Shown here in pieces: positions 1-9,183 of a stretch of DNA of 64,000 nt (the first letter of the stretch is position 1; each line of letters opens with the position of its first letter). The stretch is taken from the NCBI RefSeq assembly GCF_000420625.1, contig NZ_ATVH01000011.1, forward strand, positions 682,001 to 746,000, in the 5' to 3' direction. The notes beneath the pieces are model-generated. The model did no database searches. It had not been told where the DNA came from and saw only the letters and a list, made by a program, of their open reading frames with translations. This stretch comes from Fodinicurvata sediminis DSM 21159 (GTDB lineage Bacteria > Pseudomonadota > Alphaproteobacteria > Kiloniellales > DSM-21159). Made by a program: the position numbers and the translations under genes.

Positions 1-1217
1 ATCGCAAAGGTCGGCGGTCGGGTGCGCGCCTGTGTAATGTACTTCATGCGAATCCTGCGGCCACCCGGCGCAGGCGGTGGATGCGCGGCCGTGACATCTT
101 CCAGCCAGCGATTGAGCAACCCGGTCGAAAGACGCTTGTTCCATATTTCATAGGCCGCCATGACGGCGTCGAGCAAGCGCGGGAGACCGCGTCCTTCCTG
201 TGCCGAGATCGTGACCAGCGGTATGCCCCGGGTTTGAGGAAAGGAGCGTTCCAGCCGGTCACGTATGGCTCGCATCGTGCCCTGCCGATCCGTACAGGCA
301 TCCCACTTGTTCACGGCGATGATCAGTGCGCGTCCCTCATCCACCACCTGCCGTGCAATCGTCAGGTCCTGCTTTTCCAGACCAAGTCCCGCATCCAGGA
401 CAAGGATCACCACCTGGGCATAATCGATGGAGCGCTTGGTTTCGGCGACAGACAGCCGTTCGACCTTGTCATCCACACGCGAGCGCCGGCGCAATCCCGC
501 CGTATCGACCAGCCGTATGGGCCGCCCCTTGAAATCCCAATCCACCGAAATGGCATCCCGCGTGATCCCGGCCTCGGGACCGGTCAAAAGGCGTTCTTCA
601 CCCAACAACCTGTTGATCAAGGTCGACTTGCCCACATTGGGACGCCCAACGACAGCCAGTTGCAAGGGCCCGCGATCTTCCCCGAGATCCTCGACATCAC
701 CCTCTGCTTCGGACGCCTCTTCGGTTTTGAAGAACGGGGCCAGGAACTCGTAGAGTTCATCCAGTCCCAGGCCATGCTCAGCCGACAGGGCAATGGGTTC
801 GCCCAACCCCAAGCTGTAAGCCTCCAGGCGTCCTGCTTCTCCGGCCGCACCTTCAGACTTGTTGGCGGCCAACAGGACTGGCGTTTCCTCGCGGCGCAGC
901 CAGTCGGCAAAGTGCTGGTCCAGCGGCGTCACACCGGAACGGGCATCGATCAGCATCAAGACCGCATCTGCGTCATGTACTGCCTGTTCAGTCTGCCGCC
1001 GCATACGGGCTTCCAGGCTGTCATCGTCCACATCTTCAAGCCCGGCCGTATCGATCACCTTGAAGTCAAGATCGAACAGATGGCCTTCACCCTCGCGTCG
1101 GTCGCGGGTCACTCCGGGACGATCGTCCACCAGCGCAACCCTGCGGCCTGCCAGTCGATTGAACAGGGTCGACTTGCCGACATTTGGCCGGCCGATAATA
1201 GCAAGGGTAAAAGCCAT
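1..1217 (-). CDS. der: Ribosome biogenesis GTPase Der (EngA), 3' end outside window
   Basis: The protein begins at the ATG at 1217 and is still open at the window edge, giving about 405 residues of a family usually 440-490 long. Both tandem GTPase domains are visible, each with a [10 protein letters not shown]-loop (near the N-terminus and again about residue 180) and NKxD-type specificity motifs; a KH-like C-terminal domain has begun. Der acts in the cytoplasm in 50S subunit maturation. It lies 9 bases downstream of bamB in the same direction, the order known from many proteobacteria. The long open frame on the opposite strand here is an antisense shadow. Confidence 0.95.
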   Translation of the reverse strand, partial: MAFTLAIIGRPNVGKSTLFNRLAGRRVALVDDRPGVTRDRREGEGHLFDLDFKVIDTAGLEDVDDDSLEARMRRQTEQAVHDADAVLMLIDARSGVTPLDQHFADWLRREETPVLLAANKSEGAAGEAGRLEAYSLGLGEPIALSAEHGLGLDELYEFLAPFFKTEEASEAEGDVEDLGEDRGPLQLAVVGRPNVGKSTLINRLLGEERLLTGPEAGITRDAISVDWDFKGRPIRLVDTAGLRRRSRVDDKVERLSVAETKRSIDYAQVVILVLDAGLGLEKQDLTIARQVVDEGRALIIAVNKWDACTDRQGTMRAIRDRLERSFPQTRGIPLVTISAQEGRGLPRLLDAVMAAYEIWNKRLSTGLLNRWLEDVTAAHPPPAPGGRRIRMKYITQARTRPPTFA

Positions 1218-1226
1218 CTTCCTGAT

Positions 1227-2558
1227 TCAGCGCAGGGCCACAAGTTGCCCGTTGTCGGTTACGACATATAGTGTCTCGCCAGCAATCACCGGACTAAGAG
1301 CCGCGCCTGCTGGCAAGTTGATGAGGTTTGTCAGTTCTCCGCTGCGTCCATCGTAAAGGCGCAGTTCTCCGTTGCTGCCGGCAATCACCAGATTGCCGGC
1401 GCCCATAACCGGCCCATACCAGATAATGGGATCTTCCCGGTCATCCGGATCTTCGAAACGCGGAAGTTGTGCCACCCAGCGAATGGTCCCCTCCTCGCGC
1501 AACAAGGCAACCAATTCGTTGTTGTTGGACAGGGCATAGACCATGTTTCCCGCTGACCAGGGCATCTCGATGCCGCCGACCGAGGCTTCCCAAACACGCA
1601 AACCGCGACGCTGGTCAATCGCCACCATGCGTCCCGCATTGCTGATCGCCGTCAGCAATCCGCGATCCAGTACGGGCATGCCGCGAATATGAGAAAGGTC
1701 ACGGCTGCGATCCGACCGGCGGAAACCGGACAAACTGTCATCCCAGAGGGCACGGCCATTGCGGGACATCACCGAGACAATTTCCCCGGACGAAAAGGCC
1801 GCCACGACAGAACTGTCATTCGCCACGGGTGCCGCAGCACCGATGAAGGCGGTTTCCTCCTCGATGCCAGCAAAATCCCAGATACGTTCTCCACTGTCGG
1901 CATCAAAAGCATAAAGCCGATTGTCCAGTGAGATCACGTAAACATGGCCGTTGGCGACGGTGGGCGCAGCCCTCACGGGCAGGAGTGTCGTATTCTCCCA
2001 CTTGATCTGGCCATTCGAAGGATCCAGCGCGAAAACTTCGCCGAATCCCGTGGTGGCGAAAAGTGTCCCGCCCTGATAGGCCAAGCCGCCACCGAACCGT
2101 CCATCGCTGTCCCGATCTCCGGAGAGGTCGACACGCCATTTCTGGCCTCCATTTCCAGCACCAAGTGCCGTGACCCGGCTACGCGAATCCATGGTATAGA
2201 CTGTATCACCGACGACAATAGGCTGTGACAACAGGCGATTGCTCTCGCTGTTGCCGCTTCCGATACTGCTGCTCCAGGCCCTATTCAGCGATGCGCTCAA
2301 GGCCAGGTTCTGCAAGTCGTTCTGGGCATTCCCTCCGCTTTGCGCCCAATCGCTATTACGTACGGCGCTCGGGATCGTAATCCGGCTGTCCTGTGCCTCA
2401 GCATCAGCTTCCAGTGTGCGATCACTGTCCAGAACGGAAATTCGCTTGCCGGGAAGTGGCGGCGCTTCAGGTTCGCCGAACCAGCCGTCGAAAGTTCCAC
2501 AGCCGCCAAGCAGAAGAACGCCCGCAAGGGCAAGAGTCGTCAGCAGTTTGTTGGACAT
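1227..2558 (-). CDS. bamB: Outer membrane assembly lipoprotein BamB (PQQ-like beta-propeller)
   Basis: About 443 residues. The N-terminus is a lipoprotein signal (hydrophobic stretch ending in LLLGGC, lipid-attached Cys at about residue 20), followed by repeated PQQ-type blades with motifs such as VYVISLDNRLYAFDADSG. BamB is the propeller subunit of the BAM complex that inserts beta-barrels into the outer membrane. I chose the ATG at 2558 over the GTG one codon upstream. It lies between the YfgM-like gene and der, which matches the classical yfgM-bamB-der order and supports the call beyond the generic propeller fold. Confidence 0.9.
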   Translation of the reverse strand: MSNKLLTTLALAGVLLLGGCGTFDGWFGEPEAPPLPGKRISVLDSDRTLEADAEAQDSRITIPSAVRNSDWAQSGGNAQNDLQNLALSASLNRAWSSSIGSGNSESNRLLSQPIVVGDTVYTMDSRSRVTALGAGNGGQKWRVDLSGDRDSDGRFGGGLAYQGGTLFATTGFGEVFALDPSNGQIKWENTTLLPVRAAPTVANGHVYVISLDNRLYAFDADSGERIWDFAGIEEETAFIGAAAPVANDSSVVAAFSSGEIVSVMSRNGRALWDDSLSGFRRSDRSRDLSHIRGMPVLDRGLLTAISNAGRMVAIDQRRGLRVWEASVGGIEMPWSAGNMVYALSNNNELVALLREEGTIRWVAQLPRFEDPDDREDPIIWYGPVMGAGNLVIAGSNGELRLYDGRSGELTNLINLPAGAALSPVIAGETLYVVTDNGQLVALR

Positions 2559-2567
2559 CACTTGGAG

Positions 2568-3212
2568 TTACTCCGCAATCGTGGCTAGCATTTGAGTGGC
2601 ACGCTGGCGAAGCGGCCCCGGGGCTCCGGAATCGTCGACAATGGCTTGAAGGTCTTCACGTGCCTGTTCTTCATCACCACGCTCGATGGCAGCCAAAGCC
2701 GTGACTTCCAGTGCCAGGGGACGATAGGCCCCATCCCCCTGAACCTGCTCGGTCAGCATGTCTTCCGCGCGCTGATAGTCGCCCAGATCAAGCCTGTATT
2801 GTGCAGCCTGGACCAAGGCGGCATCACGCCAAAGCTGTGGTGCCGAGCTTCCGGCAACCTCTTCCAGGGTTGCGGCCGCCTGCTCGGGATTTCCACTGTC
2901 CGCCTGCAAGCCTGCCTGCTGGAAGGCGGCAAGGATACTGTAGGCGCCCTCGCCTCCAGTTGCGATCTTTTCGAAGGCCTCGATCGCAGCCGTGGGATCC
3001 TCCTCAGCCTCGACCCCCTGGCTGGCGACGAAATAGCGCTGGGAAGATTCGGCTCTTTGCTGCTGCTGCCAGTACTTCCAGCCCTCTGTGCCAGCCACGG
3101 CTAAAACGACCACGGCAACGGCCAAGCCTATATAGACGCCGTACTTCTTGAAAAACGTCATCCATTGGTCGCGACGGACCTCTTCATCAACTTCGCGGAA
3201 AATATCGCTCAC
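2568..3212 (-). CDS. YfgM-like membrane-anchored tetratricopeptide protein
   Basis: 214 residues with a GTG start (3212) preceded by a purine-rich GAGGGG. A short cytoplasmic N-terminus is followed by one membrane segment (about residues 28-46) and then an alanine-rich helical-repeat region of TPR type. YfgM-family proteins are inner-membrane proteins with a periplasmic TPR part that work with the Sec/periplasmic chaperone network. The gene opens the run leading into bamB and der, with a 9-base gap to bamB. The family call rests on topology and synteny rather than on strong motifs. Confidence 0.8.
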   Translation of the reverse strand: MSDIFREVDEEVRRDQWMTFFKKYGVYIGLAVAVVVLAVAGTEGWKYWQQQQRAESSQRYFVASQGVEAEEDPTAAIEAFEKIATGGEGAYSILAAFQQAGLQADSGNPEQAAATLEEVAGSSAPQLWRDAALVQAAQYRLDLGDYQRAEDMLTEQVQGDGAYRPLALEVTALAAIERGDEEQAREDLQAIVDDSGAPGPLRQRATQMLATIAE

Positions 3213-3482
3213 GACAGCCCCTCGGCTTCAATATTCATTGTAACAGGACCACACTTTAGCCAACCGCATGGTCCTGCCCTGATCTCTGCCGGTTCACACC
3301 CTGCCGGCAACCGGGCTGCAACATAGCTTGCCTGCCCCGGCTTGATAAGGAAAATTGCGCATGAATTATAAGTCCATACAAGCACGGCGGCCAAAGGGGC
3401 CACAGGCATCACCTGTGGACGCCCGCCGGTAAATACGAGACACTTCACACGCTGATCATTGGCAAGAGAAGGCAGGCGGTTC

Positions 3483-3827
3483 ATGGCAAAGGTGGTGCGG
3501 CTCGAAGACATTCGGATCGACCGCAAGCAACGCGCCACGCCGCTCTATTTCAACAGGTCAGAGCTGGATGCCTTGTTGTCGCTGTACAGTCACCAGGTAT
3601 CCGATGGCGCGTGGCGGGACTACGCCATAGACCATCGTCCGGGAATCGCGCTTTTCTCGATCTTCCGTCATAGCTTCGATCGTCCGCTCTACACAATTGC
3701 CAAGCGCATGCAGACCACGGGCAACCAGCCTGAATACATGTTGTTCGATAGCCAGAAGATGCTGGCCCGAAAGGGGCGACTCCAGGATCTTCTTACTTAT
3801 TTCCGCAAGAAACTGGAAGCAGTCTGA
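3483..3827 (+). CDS. DUF2794 family protein
   Basis: 114 residues from the ATG at 3483; a TTG 24 bases upstream would add eight residues but has no better ribosome site than the AGGCAGGCGG before the ATG. The sequence contains the pattern typical of DUF2794 (FNRSELDALLSLYSHQVSDG, then WRDYAIDHRPGIALFSIFR and a basic C-terminus). The family is small, cytoplasmic, almost confined to Alphaproteobacteria, and of unknown function. It is divergent from the YfgM-bamB-der run and converges on the sulfide operon, ending 13 bases before it. Confidence 0.85.
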   Translation: MAKVVRLEDIRIDRKQRATPLYFNRSELDALLSLYSHQVSDGAWRDYAIDHRPGIALFSIFRHSFDRPLYTIAKRMQTTGNQPEYMLFDSQKMLARKGRLQDLLTYFRKKLEAV

Positions 3828-3840
3828 ATCAGGAATGATA

Positions 3841-4620
3841 TCAGGCCAGCAGCGCCCCTGCGTTGCGATAGAGCATATAGCAGGCAACAATAATGATGAT
3901 CCCGGCGAACAGCCTGTTCAGGACATTCTTGTAGCTTGAAAGATGATTGGCCAGCAGAGTTCCGATAAGTCCACCAAGGATGCCCCCGGCAAGGAATTCA
4001 GCGGCTACGCGCCAATCAATCAGACCCGACAGGGAATAGTTGATCGCCGTTGCCAAACCAAAGGCTCCAACTGCCAACAGAGATGATCCAATCGCTTCTA
4101 TGATCGGCATGCGCGTGGCCAGGATCAGGGCAGGCACAATGAGAAAACCGCCGCCAATGCCGAAGAAACCGGAAGCAAGCCCCGCAAGAAGCGCAAGGAA
4201 GCCCGCAAGGATACAGTTCCTAAGTGTAACGAAAGGCCCCTTCATGATTGAAGGCTTTCCAGGCTTCAGCATCAGGACGGCTATCACCAGCATCAGCCCC
4301 GCAAACAGGGCCATCAGGCTTTCTCCGTCCGTTGCCTTACCCAGGCTGGAGCCTCCAATGGCTCCCAGGGTGCCGATAGCACCAAACACGAGCGCGCAGG
4401 GCCAACTGACATTCCCACTGCGCAGATGATAACCGAAGTTGATGAAGGCGTTGACCGAAACAGCCAGAGCACTGGTGCCAATCGCCACATGAGGCGGACT
4501 TACCCCCACGAGATAAAGGAGCAAAGGTGTCGCCAGGATGGAACCGCCCCCGCCAATCAATCCAAGCGTCAACCCGACCAGCAGGCCAGAACCAACGGAT
4601 GGCAATGCTTCCAGAATCAT
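3841..4620 (-). CDS. TauE/SafE family sulfite/sulfur-anion exporter
   Basis: 259 residues, about eight hydrophobic segments, with the paired glycine-rich blocks typical of TauE/SafE (GLTLGLIGGGGSILATPLLLYLVG near residue 15; GLASGFFGIGGGFLIVPALIL in the second half). These proteins move sulfite or related organosulfur anions across the inner membrane. It is the last gene of the sulfide operon; its ATG overlaps the stop of the preceding YeeE/YedE half by four bases (ATGA), implying translational coupling. Here it probably removes sulfite produced by the persulfide dioxygenase. Confidence 0.9.
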   Translation of the reverse strand: MILEALPSVGSGLLVGLTLGLIGGGGSILATPLLLYLVGVSPPHVAIGTSALAVSVNAFINFGYHLRSGNVSWPCALVFGAIGTLGAIGGSSLGKATDGESLMALFAGLMLVIAVLMLKPGKPSIMKGPFVTLRNCILAGFLALLAGLASGFFGIGGGFLIVPALILATRMPIIEAIGSSLLAVGAFGLATAINYSLSGLIDWRVAAEFLAGGILGGLIGTLLANHLSSYKNVLNRLFAGIIIIVACYMLYRNAGALLA

Positions 4621-5075
4621 CGTGCGCCCGCACGTCCACCTAGTCCGCGCGCTTGCCGAGACTGAAAGAAACGATCATGGACAAACATGCCGAGCAGCAT
4701 GGCAACGACAAAGAGAACTATGTCCGTGTAGCCAGCTCCAAGATTGGCTATAGCCGGGCCGGGGCATAGACCGCCCATCCCCCAACCGATCCCGAAGATG
4801 CCGGCGCCAATGAGCAACCGCCTGTCGACCTGCCCCCTGCCGGGAAGATGATAACTGTCGTCCAGCAATGGCTCAGGCAGCCTGCGTGAAAGCAGAACGC
4901 CAAGAGCAGATACGAAAACAGCGCCGCCCAGGACAAATGCCAGGCTGGGATCCCATTCACCCGCAATATCCAGGAACCCGCGTACGCGCTCGGGGTCCAT
5001 CATTCCTGAGAGAGCCAGACCGAAACCGAACAGCGTTCCCGCTGCCAGTCCTGCCAAAAGGCGAAGGATATGCAT
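4617..5075 (-). CDS. YeeE/YedE-type sulfur transporter, second half
   Basis: 152 residues from ATG 5075, whose first base overlaps the TGA of the upstream half (TGATG). It has four hydrophobic segments and the GxGxxGLCPGPA-type motif (GIGWGMGGLCPGPAIANLG) characteristic of the second repeat of YeeE/YedE (TsuA-like) proteins that import thiosulfate or other sulfur compounds. In this lineage the transporter is split in two polypeptides, as in BigR-linked operons of other Proteobacteria. A longer frame extends upstream, but that part lies antisense in sense to the first half and is not protein-like. Confidence 0.88.
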   Translation of the reverse strand: MHILRLLAGLAAGTLFGFGLALSGMMDPERVRGFLDIAGEWDPSLAFVLGGAVFVSALGVLLSRRLPEPLLDDSYHLPGRGQVDRRLLIGAGIFGIGWGMGGLCPGPAIANLGAGYTDIVLFVVAMLLGMFVHDRFFQSRQARGLGGRAGAR

Positions 5076-5491
5076 CACAGCAACCCTCCCATACGCAGGA
5101 ACAGAACAGTCAGCACGGCGGTCACCATAAAGGTTGCCACAGCGGCAATGGACCGCCGGGACAGGCGCGCCAGACCAACAACACCATGACCGCTGGTACA
5201 GCCGGACCCCATGCGGGCCCCAAAACCGACTAGCAAGCCAGCCAGCAGCAGAAGTGGCAGAGGATTTTCCAGACGCACCTGTGGCCATTCTTCGAACAAG
5301 TAGAGATAACCCATTGGGCCCAGAATCAGGCCCACCACGAAAACGACGTTCATGGCCAGACCCGGTTGTGGCGAGAGCAGACGCCCCACAATCCCGCTGA
5401 CACCGGCAACACGGCCATTCAGGATAAGCAGCAGCGATGCCGACAGGCCAATCAGAAGGCCTCCGGACAAAGAAACAAGGTAGGGATGCAT
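5075..5491 (-). CDS. YeeE/YedE-type sulfur transporter, first half
   Basis: 138 residues, four hydrophobic segments, with the conserved cysteine motif GSGCTSGHG near residues 95-103 that lines the sulfur-substrate path in YeeE. It pairs with the downstream half, overlapping by one base, to make the full transporter. It sits between the ArsR-type repressor gene and the second half and is part of the five-gene sulfide operon running from 6765 down to 3841. Confidence 0.9.
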   Translation of the reverse strand: MHPYLVSLSGGLLIGLSASLLLILNGRVAGVSGIVGRLLSPQPGLAMNVVFVVGLILGPMGYLYLFEEWPQVRLENPLPLLLLAGLLVGFGARMGSGCTSGHGVVGLARLSRRSIAAVATFMVTAVLTVLFLRMGGLL

Positions 5492-5527
5492 GTGTTTAGC
5501 TTTCTGTTAGGCACAGGGGTTCCTGCT

Positions 5528-5866
5528 TCAGGTCACCGATGCCGTTTGATCGTTACAGAAAATACGGTAGAGCGCCTCGATCACCTGCGCGGCCCTGTCT
5601 TCGGTCAGACGATAATGAACGTGCCGGGATTCCCGCCGCGTTTGAACAAGTCCGGCTTCGCGAAGCGTCGTCAATTGCTGGGACAGCGTGGGCTGGTGAA
5701 TGCCAAGTTCGCTCTCCAGTTCAGCGACGGAGCGCTCGCCTTCCACCAGTGTGCAGACAATCATCAGGCGATTCGTATTGGCCAGGCTTTTCAGCAACTG
5801 GCTGACTTCTTCTGCACGTGCCTCAAGCTGCACTTTGTCCAAGTCTTTGCGCATCAGCTTTCCCAT
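5528..5866 (-). CDS. bigR: ArsR-family sulfide/persulfide-responsive repressor (BigR/SqrR-type)
   Basis: 112 residues from the ATG at 5866; an internal ATG at 5854 overlapping the upstream stop is an alternative. The winged-helix core is clear (ANTNRLMIVCTLVEGERSVAEL, then HQPTLSQQLTTLREAGLV). Two cysteines, in VCTL (about 38) and IFCND (about 104), fall where BigR/SqrR repressors carry the pair that forms a tetrasulfide bridge on sulfide exposure. The gene follows the persulfide dioxygenase-like gene directly, and a palindrome upstream of that gene (6795-6809) is the probable operator. The metal-binding arsenic motif ELCVCDL is absent. Confidence 0.88.
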   Translation of the reverse strand: MGKLMRKDLDKVQLEARAEEVSQLLKSLANTNRLMIVCTLVEGERSVAELESELGIHQPTLSQQLTTLREAGLVQTRRESRHVHYRLTEDRAAQVIEALYRIFCNDQTASVT

Positions 5867-6765
5867 GGCATATCCGTGAATTGGTCCAGTGGAATCCTGA
5901 GATAACGCACATCGTTGTCCTCGGGTTCCGGCAGGCGCCCACCCCTGATGTTCACCTGCAGGGATTGAAGGATCAGTTTGGGCATGGTCAGCGTGCGGTC
6001 CCGTTCCTCGCGGAGCTGGACATAATCCTCGGCCGTCTTCCCGGCCACATGCTTGTTCTCGCGCTTCTGCTCCGCAACAGTGCTTTCCCATCGCGGTTCA
6101 CGCCCATCTGGCTGATAGTCATGGCCCGTGAACAGCCGGGTTTCATCCGGAAGGGAAAGGATCTTCTGAATGGATTCCCAAAGCTCCCTGGCATCACCAC
6201 CGGGAAAATCGGCACGTGCGGAACCGCCATCGGGCATGAAAAGCGTATCGTGCACGAAGGCCGTATCTCCAATCACATAAGTGATGGAAGCCGGTGTATG
6301 ACCGGGACAGAGCATGACCCTGGCCTTCAGGTTGCCTATGGAAAAGCTTTCGCCATCCGTGAACAATCTATCCCATTGAGAACCATCGGCAGGAACATCC
6401 CTGAGGTTGTAGATTTTCTTCCAGAGCTTCTGGACTGCGACCACCTTCTCACCAATGGCAATCGGAGCTCCCGTCTTCTGCTTCAGGTAACCGGCCGCAG
6501 AGAAGTGATCGGCATGTGGGTGGGTATCCAGGATCCACTCAAGCTCTATACCGCTCTCGCGCACATAATCGAGTATGGCATCGGCATTTTCCGTGGAGGT
6601 GCTGCCAGCCTTCTCCTCGAAGTCCAGGACCGGATCAATAATGACTCCCTTACGGGTTTCGGGATCATTAACGACGTATTGAACGCTCGATGTCCGTGTG
6701 TCGAAGAAGGCCTTGACCACGGGGCATACCTTTCCGGCGGCGATCTTGCTTTCATCCAGTGTCAT
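5854..6765 (-). CDS. blh: MBL-fold persulfide dioxygenase-like hydrolase (Blh/ETHE1-like)
   Basis: 303 residues. The metallo-beta-lactamase signature THPHADH lies at residues 81-87 (H82, H84, D86, H87), with further ligand histidines in CPGHT and FTGHDY. Proteins of this kind next to bigR oxidise glutathione persulfide to sulfite with a mononuclear iron centre. It is the first gene of the operon and overlaps the repressor gene. The AT-rich upstream region with a perfect palindrome fits sulfide-inducible control. The assignment as dioxygenase rather than a glyoxalase II-like hydrolase follows from context. Confidence 0.88.
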   Translation of the reverse strand: MTLDESKIAAGKVCPVVKAFFDTRTSSVQYVVNDPETRKGVIIDPVLDFEEKAGSTSTENADAILDYVRESGIELEWILDTHPHADHFSAAGYLKQKTGAPIAIGEKVVAVQKLWKKIYNLRDVPADGSQWDRLFTDGESFSIGNLKARVMLCPGHTPASITYVIGDTAFVHDTLFMPDGGSARADFPGGDARELWESIQKILSLPDETRLFTGHDYQPDGREPRWESTVAEQKRENKHVAGKTAEDYVQLREERDRTLTMPKLILQSLQVNIRGGRLPEPEDNDVRYLRIPLDQFTDMPWES

Positions 6766-6794
6766 GACGCTCTCCTTATAACAATATATATTTA

Positions 6795-6809
6795 ATTATA
6801 TCATATAAT
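6795..6809. promoter_or_regulatory. Palindromic operator of the sulfide operon
   Basis: ATTATATCATATAAT is a perfect 7+1+7 palindrome in an AT-rich patch (6785-6817) 30 bases upstream of the first gene of the operon. ArsR-family BigR/SqrR repressors bind AT-rich dyads at their own promoters, so this is the likely site of autoregulation. The outer ATTTAAT / ATTAAAT bases extend the dyad imperfectly. Confidence 0.6.
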
Positions 6810-6879
6810 ATTAAATACAAGGGTGCAGAAGATCACCTGCCGAAAAAAGCGTGGCAGCTAAATCCTCTCTCTTTCAGGT

Positions 6880-7269
6880 TTACTGTGGCTCTCCGCTTTG
6901 GGTTTCGAAGCTGAAGCGTGACTGCACCTGCTCATGAGCCAGACCGCTATGAAGGGACAAAATGATGACCCGAGCCTCCAGGGAGTCGGGATCATCCGGA
7001 GCCGCCTGGCAAACCTGATCCAGTTCGGCCAGAGCTCTTGGCCCGTGATGCTCAGCATAGTCCGAGGACCCCAGAAGACAGTAGGCCAACACATTCGCGG
7101 CACGCGCGCAGTTCTCCTCGTCCTGGGAACCTTCCTCCTTCAGCAGTCTCAGGATCGTCAGCTTGACGGCGTCCGGGACGCCGCCAGCCACCAATCCGGC
7201 ACGGTTCAGGGCATCGTCCAGCCGACGGTATTCCCTGGAGCGTCCGAAAAACGAGAAAAGACCGAACAT
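6880..7269 (-). CDS. Hypothetical protein, short helical
   Basis: About 129 residues from ATG 7269 (beginning MFGLFSFFGRSREY). A GTG at 7314 overlapping the upstream stop would add 15 residues and cannot be excluded. The sequence is soluble, alanine/leucine-rich and helical, with LDDALNRAGL and VPDAVKLTILRLLKEEG; no known domain recognised. It resembles small alphaproteobacterial conserved proteins of unknown function. It follows the secreted metallopeptidase-like gene in the same direction and may be cotranscribed with it. Confidence 0.6.
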   Translation of the reverse strand: MFGLFSFFGRSREYRRLDDALNRAGLVAGGVPDAVKLTILRLLKEEGSQDEENCARAANVLAYCLLGSSDYAEHHGPRALAELDQVCQAAPDDPDSLEARVIILSLHSGLAHEQVQSRFSFETQSGEPQ

Positions 7270-7310
7270 GGGGCGGCAATAAAGCAAAGCTGGCGCGGGG
7301 ACAAGACGGA

Positions 7311-8996
7311 TCACTCCAGGCGCCGGTACTCCCAGGTCACCGCAGGTGCCCCTGGAAGGTTTTCCTCCATGTAAAGACTGTTGCCTTCGCAGGTATAACT
7401 GCGTGTGCGCAACAGGGCATCCCCGCCCTTGTCACGGCTATCCCGGATGCGCGAGACGTCGCCGTCCGGTTCGATGATATCAAGGTTCAGTTCCACCTTG
7501 GACTCGGCCTCGCAGAGCCGAAGCTCCTCTCCCTCGACGGACCAACGGCCCGCGGCCCCCATCGCCAGCAAGGTCAGGCCCTGCCACAGATCGCCGTCCT
7601 CGCTGAGAACGGAGCTCGTGCCTTCGCTGGGCGTGGGGCTCTGCTCGTAACTGCCATCGGCCTGCAGGATCAGGTAACGCTGGAGATCAGGGTAGTGCAG
7701 GTCCTCGAAGATACCCGAGTCGCGTAGCTCGCGCTCGATCGCCTTGCCATAGCCGCCCGAGACCAGCTCCCAGCCGCCGATCAGACAACGATCAGCCGTC
7801 TCTTCCCTTGCCGTCAGAAGACATCCGCGACAGGGATCCTTGCGCCCATCCAGCACGAGATGGAACCCCTCCCCCTCCTCGATGCCATAACCACCTAAGC
7901 GGAACCTTTTCGTGCTCCCCTCCTCCACCGTGATCTCCTCGGGCAGTTCATCCCAGTCTCGCGAGGTGACCTCCCTGACCTTCCATGTGCCCTTTTCCGT
8001 CACGCGCCACAGAGTCCAGTGACCGCATTCGAACTCCAGCTGCGCGCGCGCCAGCACGAAGCGATCGAAGGTGATGCTGTGTTCGCGGCTGCGATTCCAG
8101 ACATGGATATCGCCGGGAAAGGGTGTGGAGGCCACGCCCCCTCCTCCAGGCTGGCGCAGGTCCTGATCCAGATAGGCCTGGGCGAAATGTTGCCAGTCGT
8201 CCGGCGCCAGGAAATGCGCGAGCGTATCCTGCTGGGCGGCCTGTCCGTCCTCGGTGGGCATGGCTGCCATCAGTTCGGCCACGGCCCCCGCACCGAAAGT
8301 CTCGGACAGCCAGAAGAAGAACACCACGCTGTCGGTTCCCAGTGCAGTCAGCGGCACATGATCCGAGAGGGCGTCGAAGCCCGCGACAAACCCCTGGCTG
8401 TGAGCGGTTCCCGGAACCACAAGATTGGCGAACCATTCGGCCGTGCCCTCGACCCACCACTCGCTGGCCGAAAGGTTCGCCTTCACCGGCATTTCCGCTT
8501 TCTGCACACAGTGGAAGAATTCATGAGCCATCGTGAAGGTCATTCCGCGCGCTCCGGTCACGCCCGGATAGACCGCGACCAGGCAGCCGTCGGAAACCTC
8601 GATAGCCACACCATGTGAATCGTGTGCGTAACTCTCTCCATCCTCCGCTTCCATCGGTAACAGATGGGAAAGCCAGATGGTCAAGTCGTCGGGCGCCAGC
8701 CGGCCCAGTCCGGACAGGGCTGCCGCGGAACGCTCGACGCTGCGCCGGACGTCACGTCGCATCACCCGCAGGTCAGCCGCCGGGAAATCATAACTGGAGA
8801 CAATACGTACCTCGCGCGTCCCTCTCGGGGTATCGATGGTGAAGCGCGAGATCTCGTCGCAAGACAGGCCCGCGCCGGCCGCACGCGGATCGGCATCGGC
8901 AAGGTAATCCCCGGCCGCGCAATCATCGAAGGCGCCGGCTGTCATTGGACAGAACAGGACAAGGAACAGGAAGACAAGTCCACGACCGGCTTTCAT
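7311..8996 (-). CDS. Secreted HExxH zinc metallopeptidase-like protein
   Basis: 561 residues from ATG 8996; a TTG five codons upstream is less likely. There is a signal peptide (KAGRGLVFLFLVLFCPMTAGA) and about residues 158-162 the zinc-binding HEFFH motif in a hydrophobic context (TFTMAHEFFHCVQ), followed about 25 residues later by WWVEGTAEWFA whose Glu could be the third zinc ligand, as in gluzincins. The C-terminal third has paired cysteines and looks like a beta-rich extracellular domain. Substrate unknown. No close family recognised; the peptidase call rests on the motif arrangement. Confidence 0.65.
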   Translation of the reverse strand: MKAGRGLVFLFLVLFCPMTAGAFDDCAAGDYLADADPRAAGAGLSCDEISRFTIDTPRGTREVRIVSSYDFPAADLRVMRRDVRRSVERSAAALSGLGRLAPDDLTIWLSHLLPMEAEDGESYAHDSHGVAIEVSDGCLVAVYPGVTGARGMTFTMAHEFFHCVQKAEMPVKANLSASEWWVEGTAEWFANLVVPGTAHSQGFVAGFDALSDHVPLTALGTDSVVFFFWLSETFGAGAVAELMAAMPTEDGQAAQQDTLAHFLAPDDWQHFAQAYLDQDLRQPGGGGVASTPFPGDIHVWNRSREHSITFDRFVLARAQLEFECGHWTLWRVTEKGTWKVREVTSRDWDELPEEITVEEGSTKRFRLGGYGIEEGEGFHLVLDGRKDPCRGCLLTAREETADRCLIGGWELVSGGYGKAIERELRDSGIFEDLHYPDLQRYLILQADGSYEQSPTPSEGTSSVLSEDGDLWQGLTLLAMGAAGRWSVEGEELRLCEAESKVELNLDIIEPDGDVSRIRDSRDKGGDALLRTRSYTCEGNSLYMEENLPGAPAVTWEYRRLE

Positions 8997-9183
8997 GCGG
9001 TAGACCTCCAACCCGCCATTGCCATGTGAAGCGGCTCTCGTGCGATCCTAGCAGGAAAACGTTGGGGCTCCAGCTTTACATCTCGAGCGCGACCAACACC
9101 CAAGCGCACTTTTTGCAAGGAGGCTCTTGCCAAGAGCCAGACCCTGTGGATTGCTACAGACCATCCGAAGTAGGAGCCCTGGA

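Noticed and set aside
81-1271. 396-residue open frame antisense to der
   Set aside because: Low-complexity, no domain, and the minus strand encodes Der with all its motifs.
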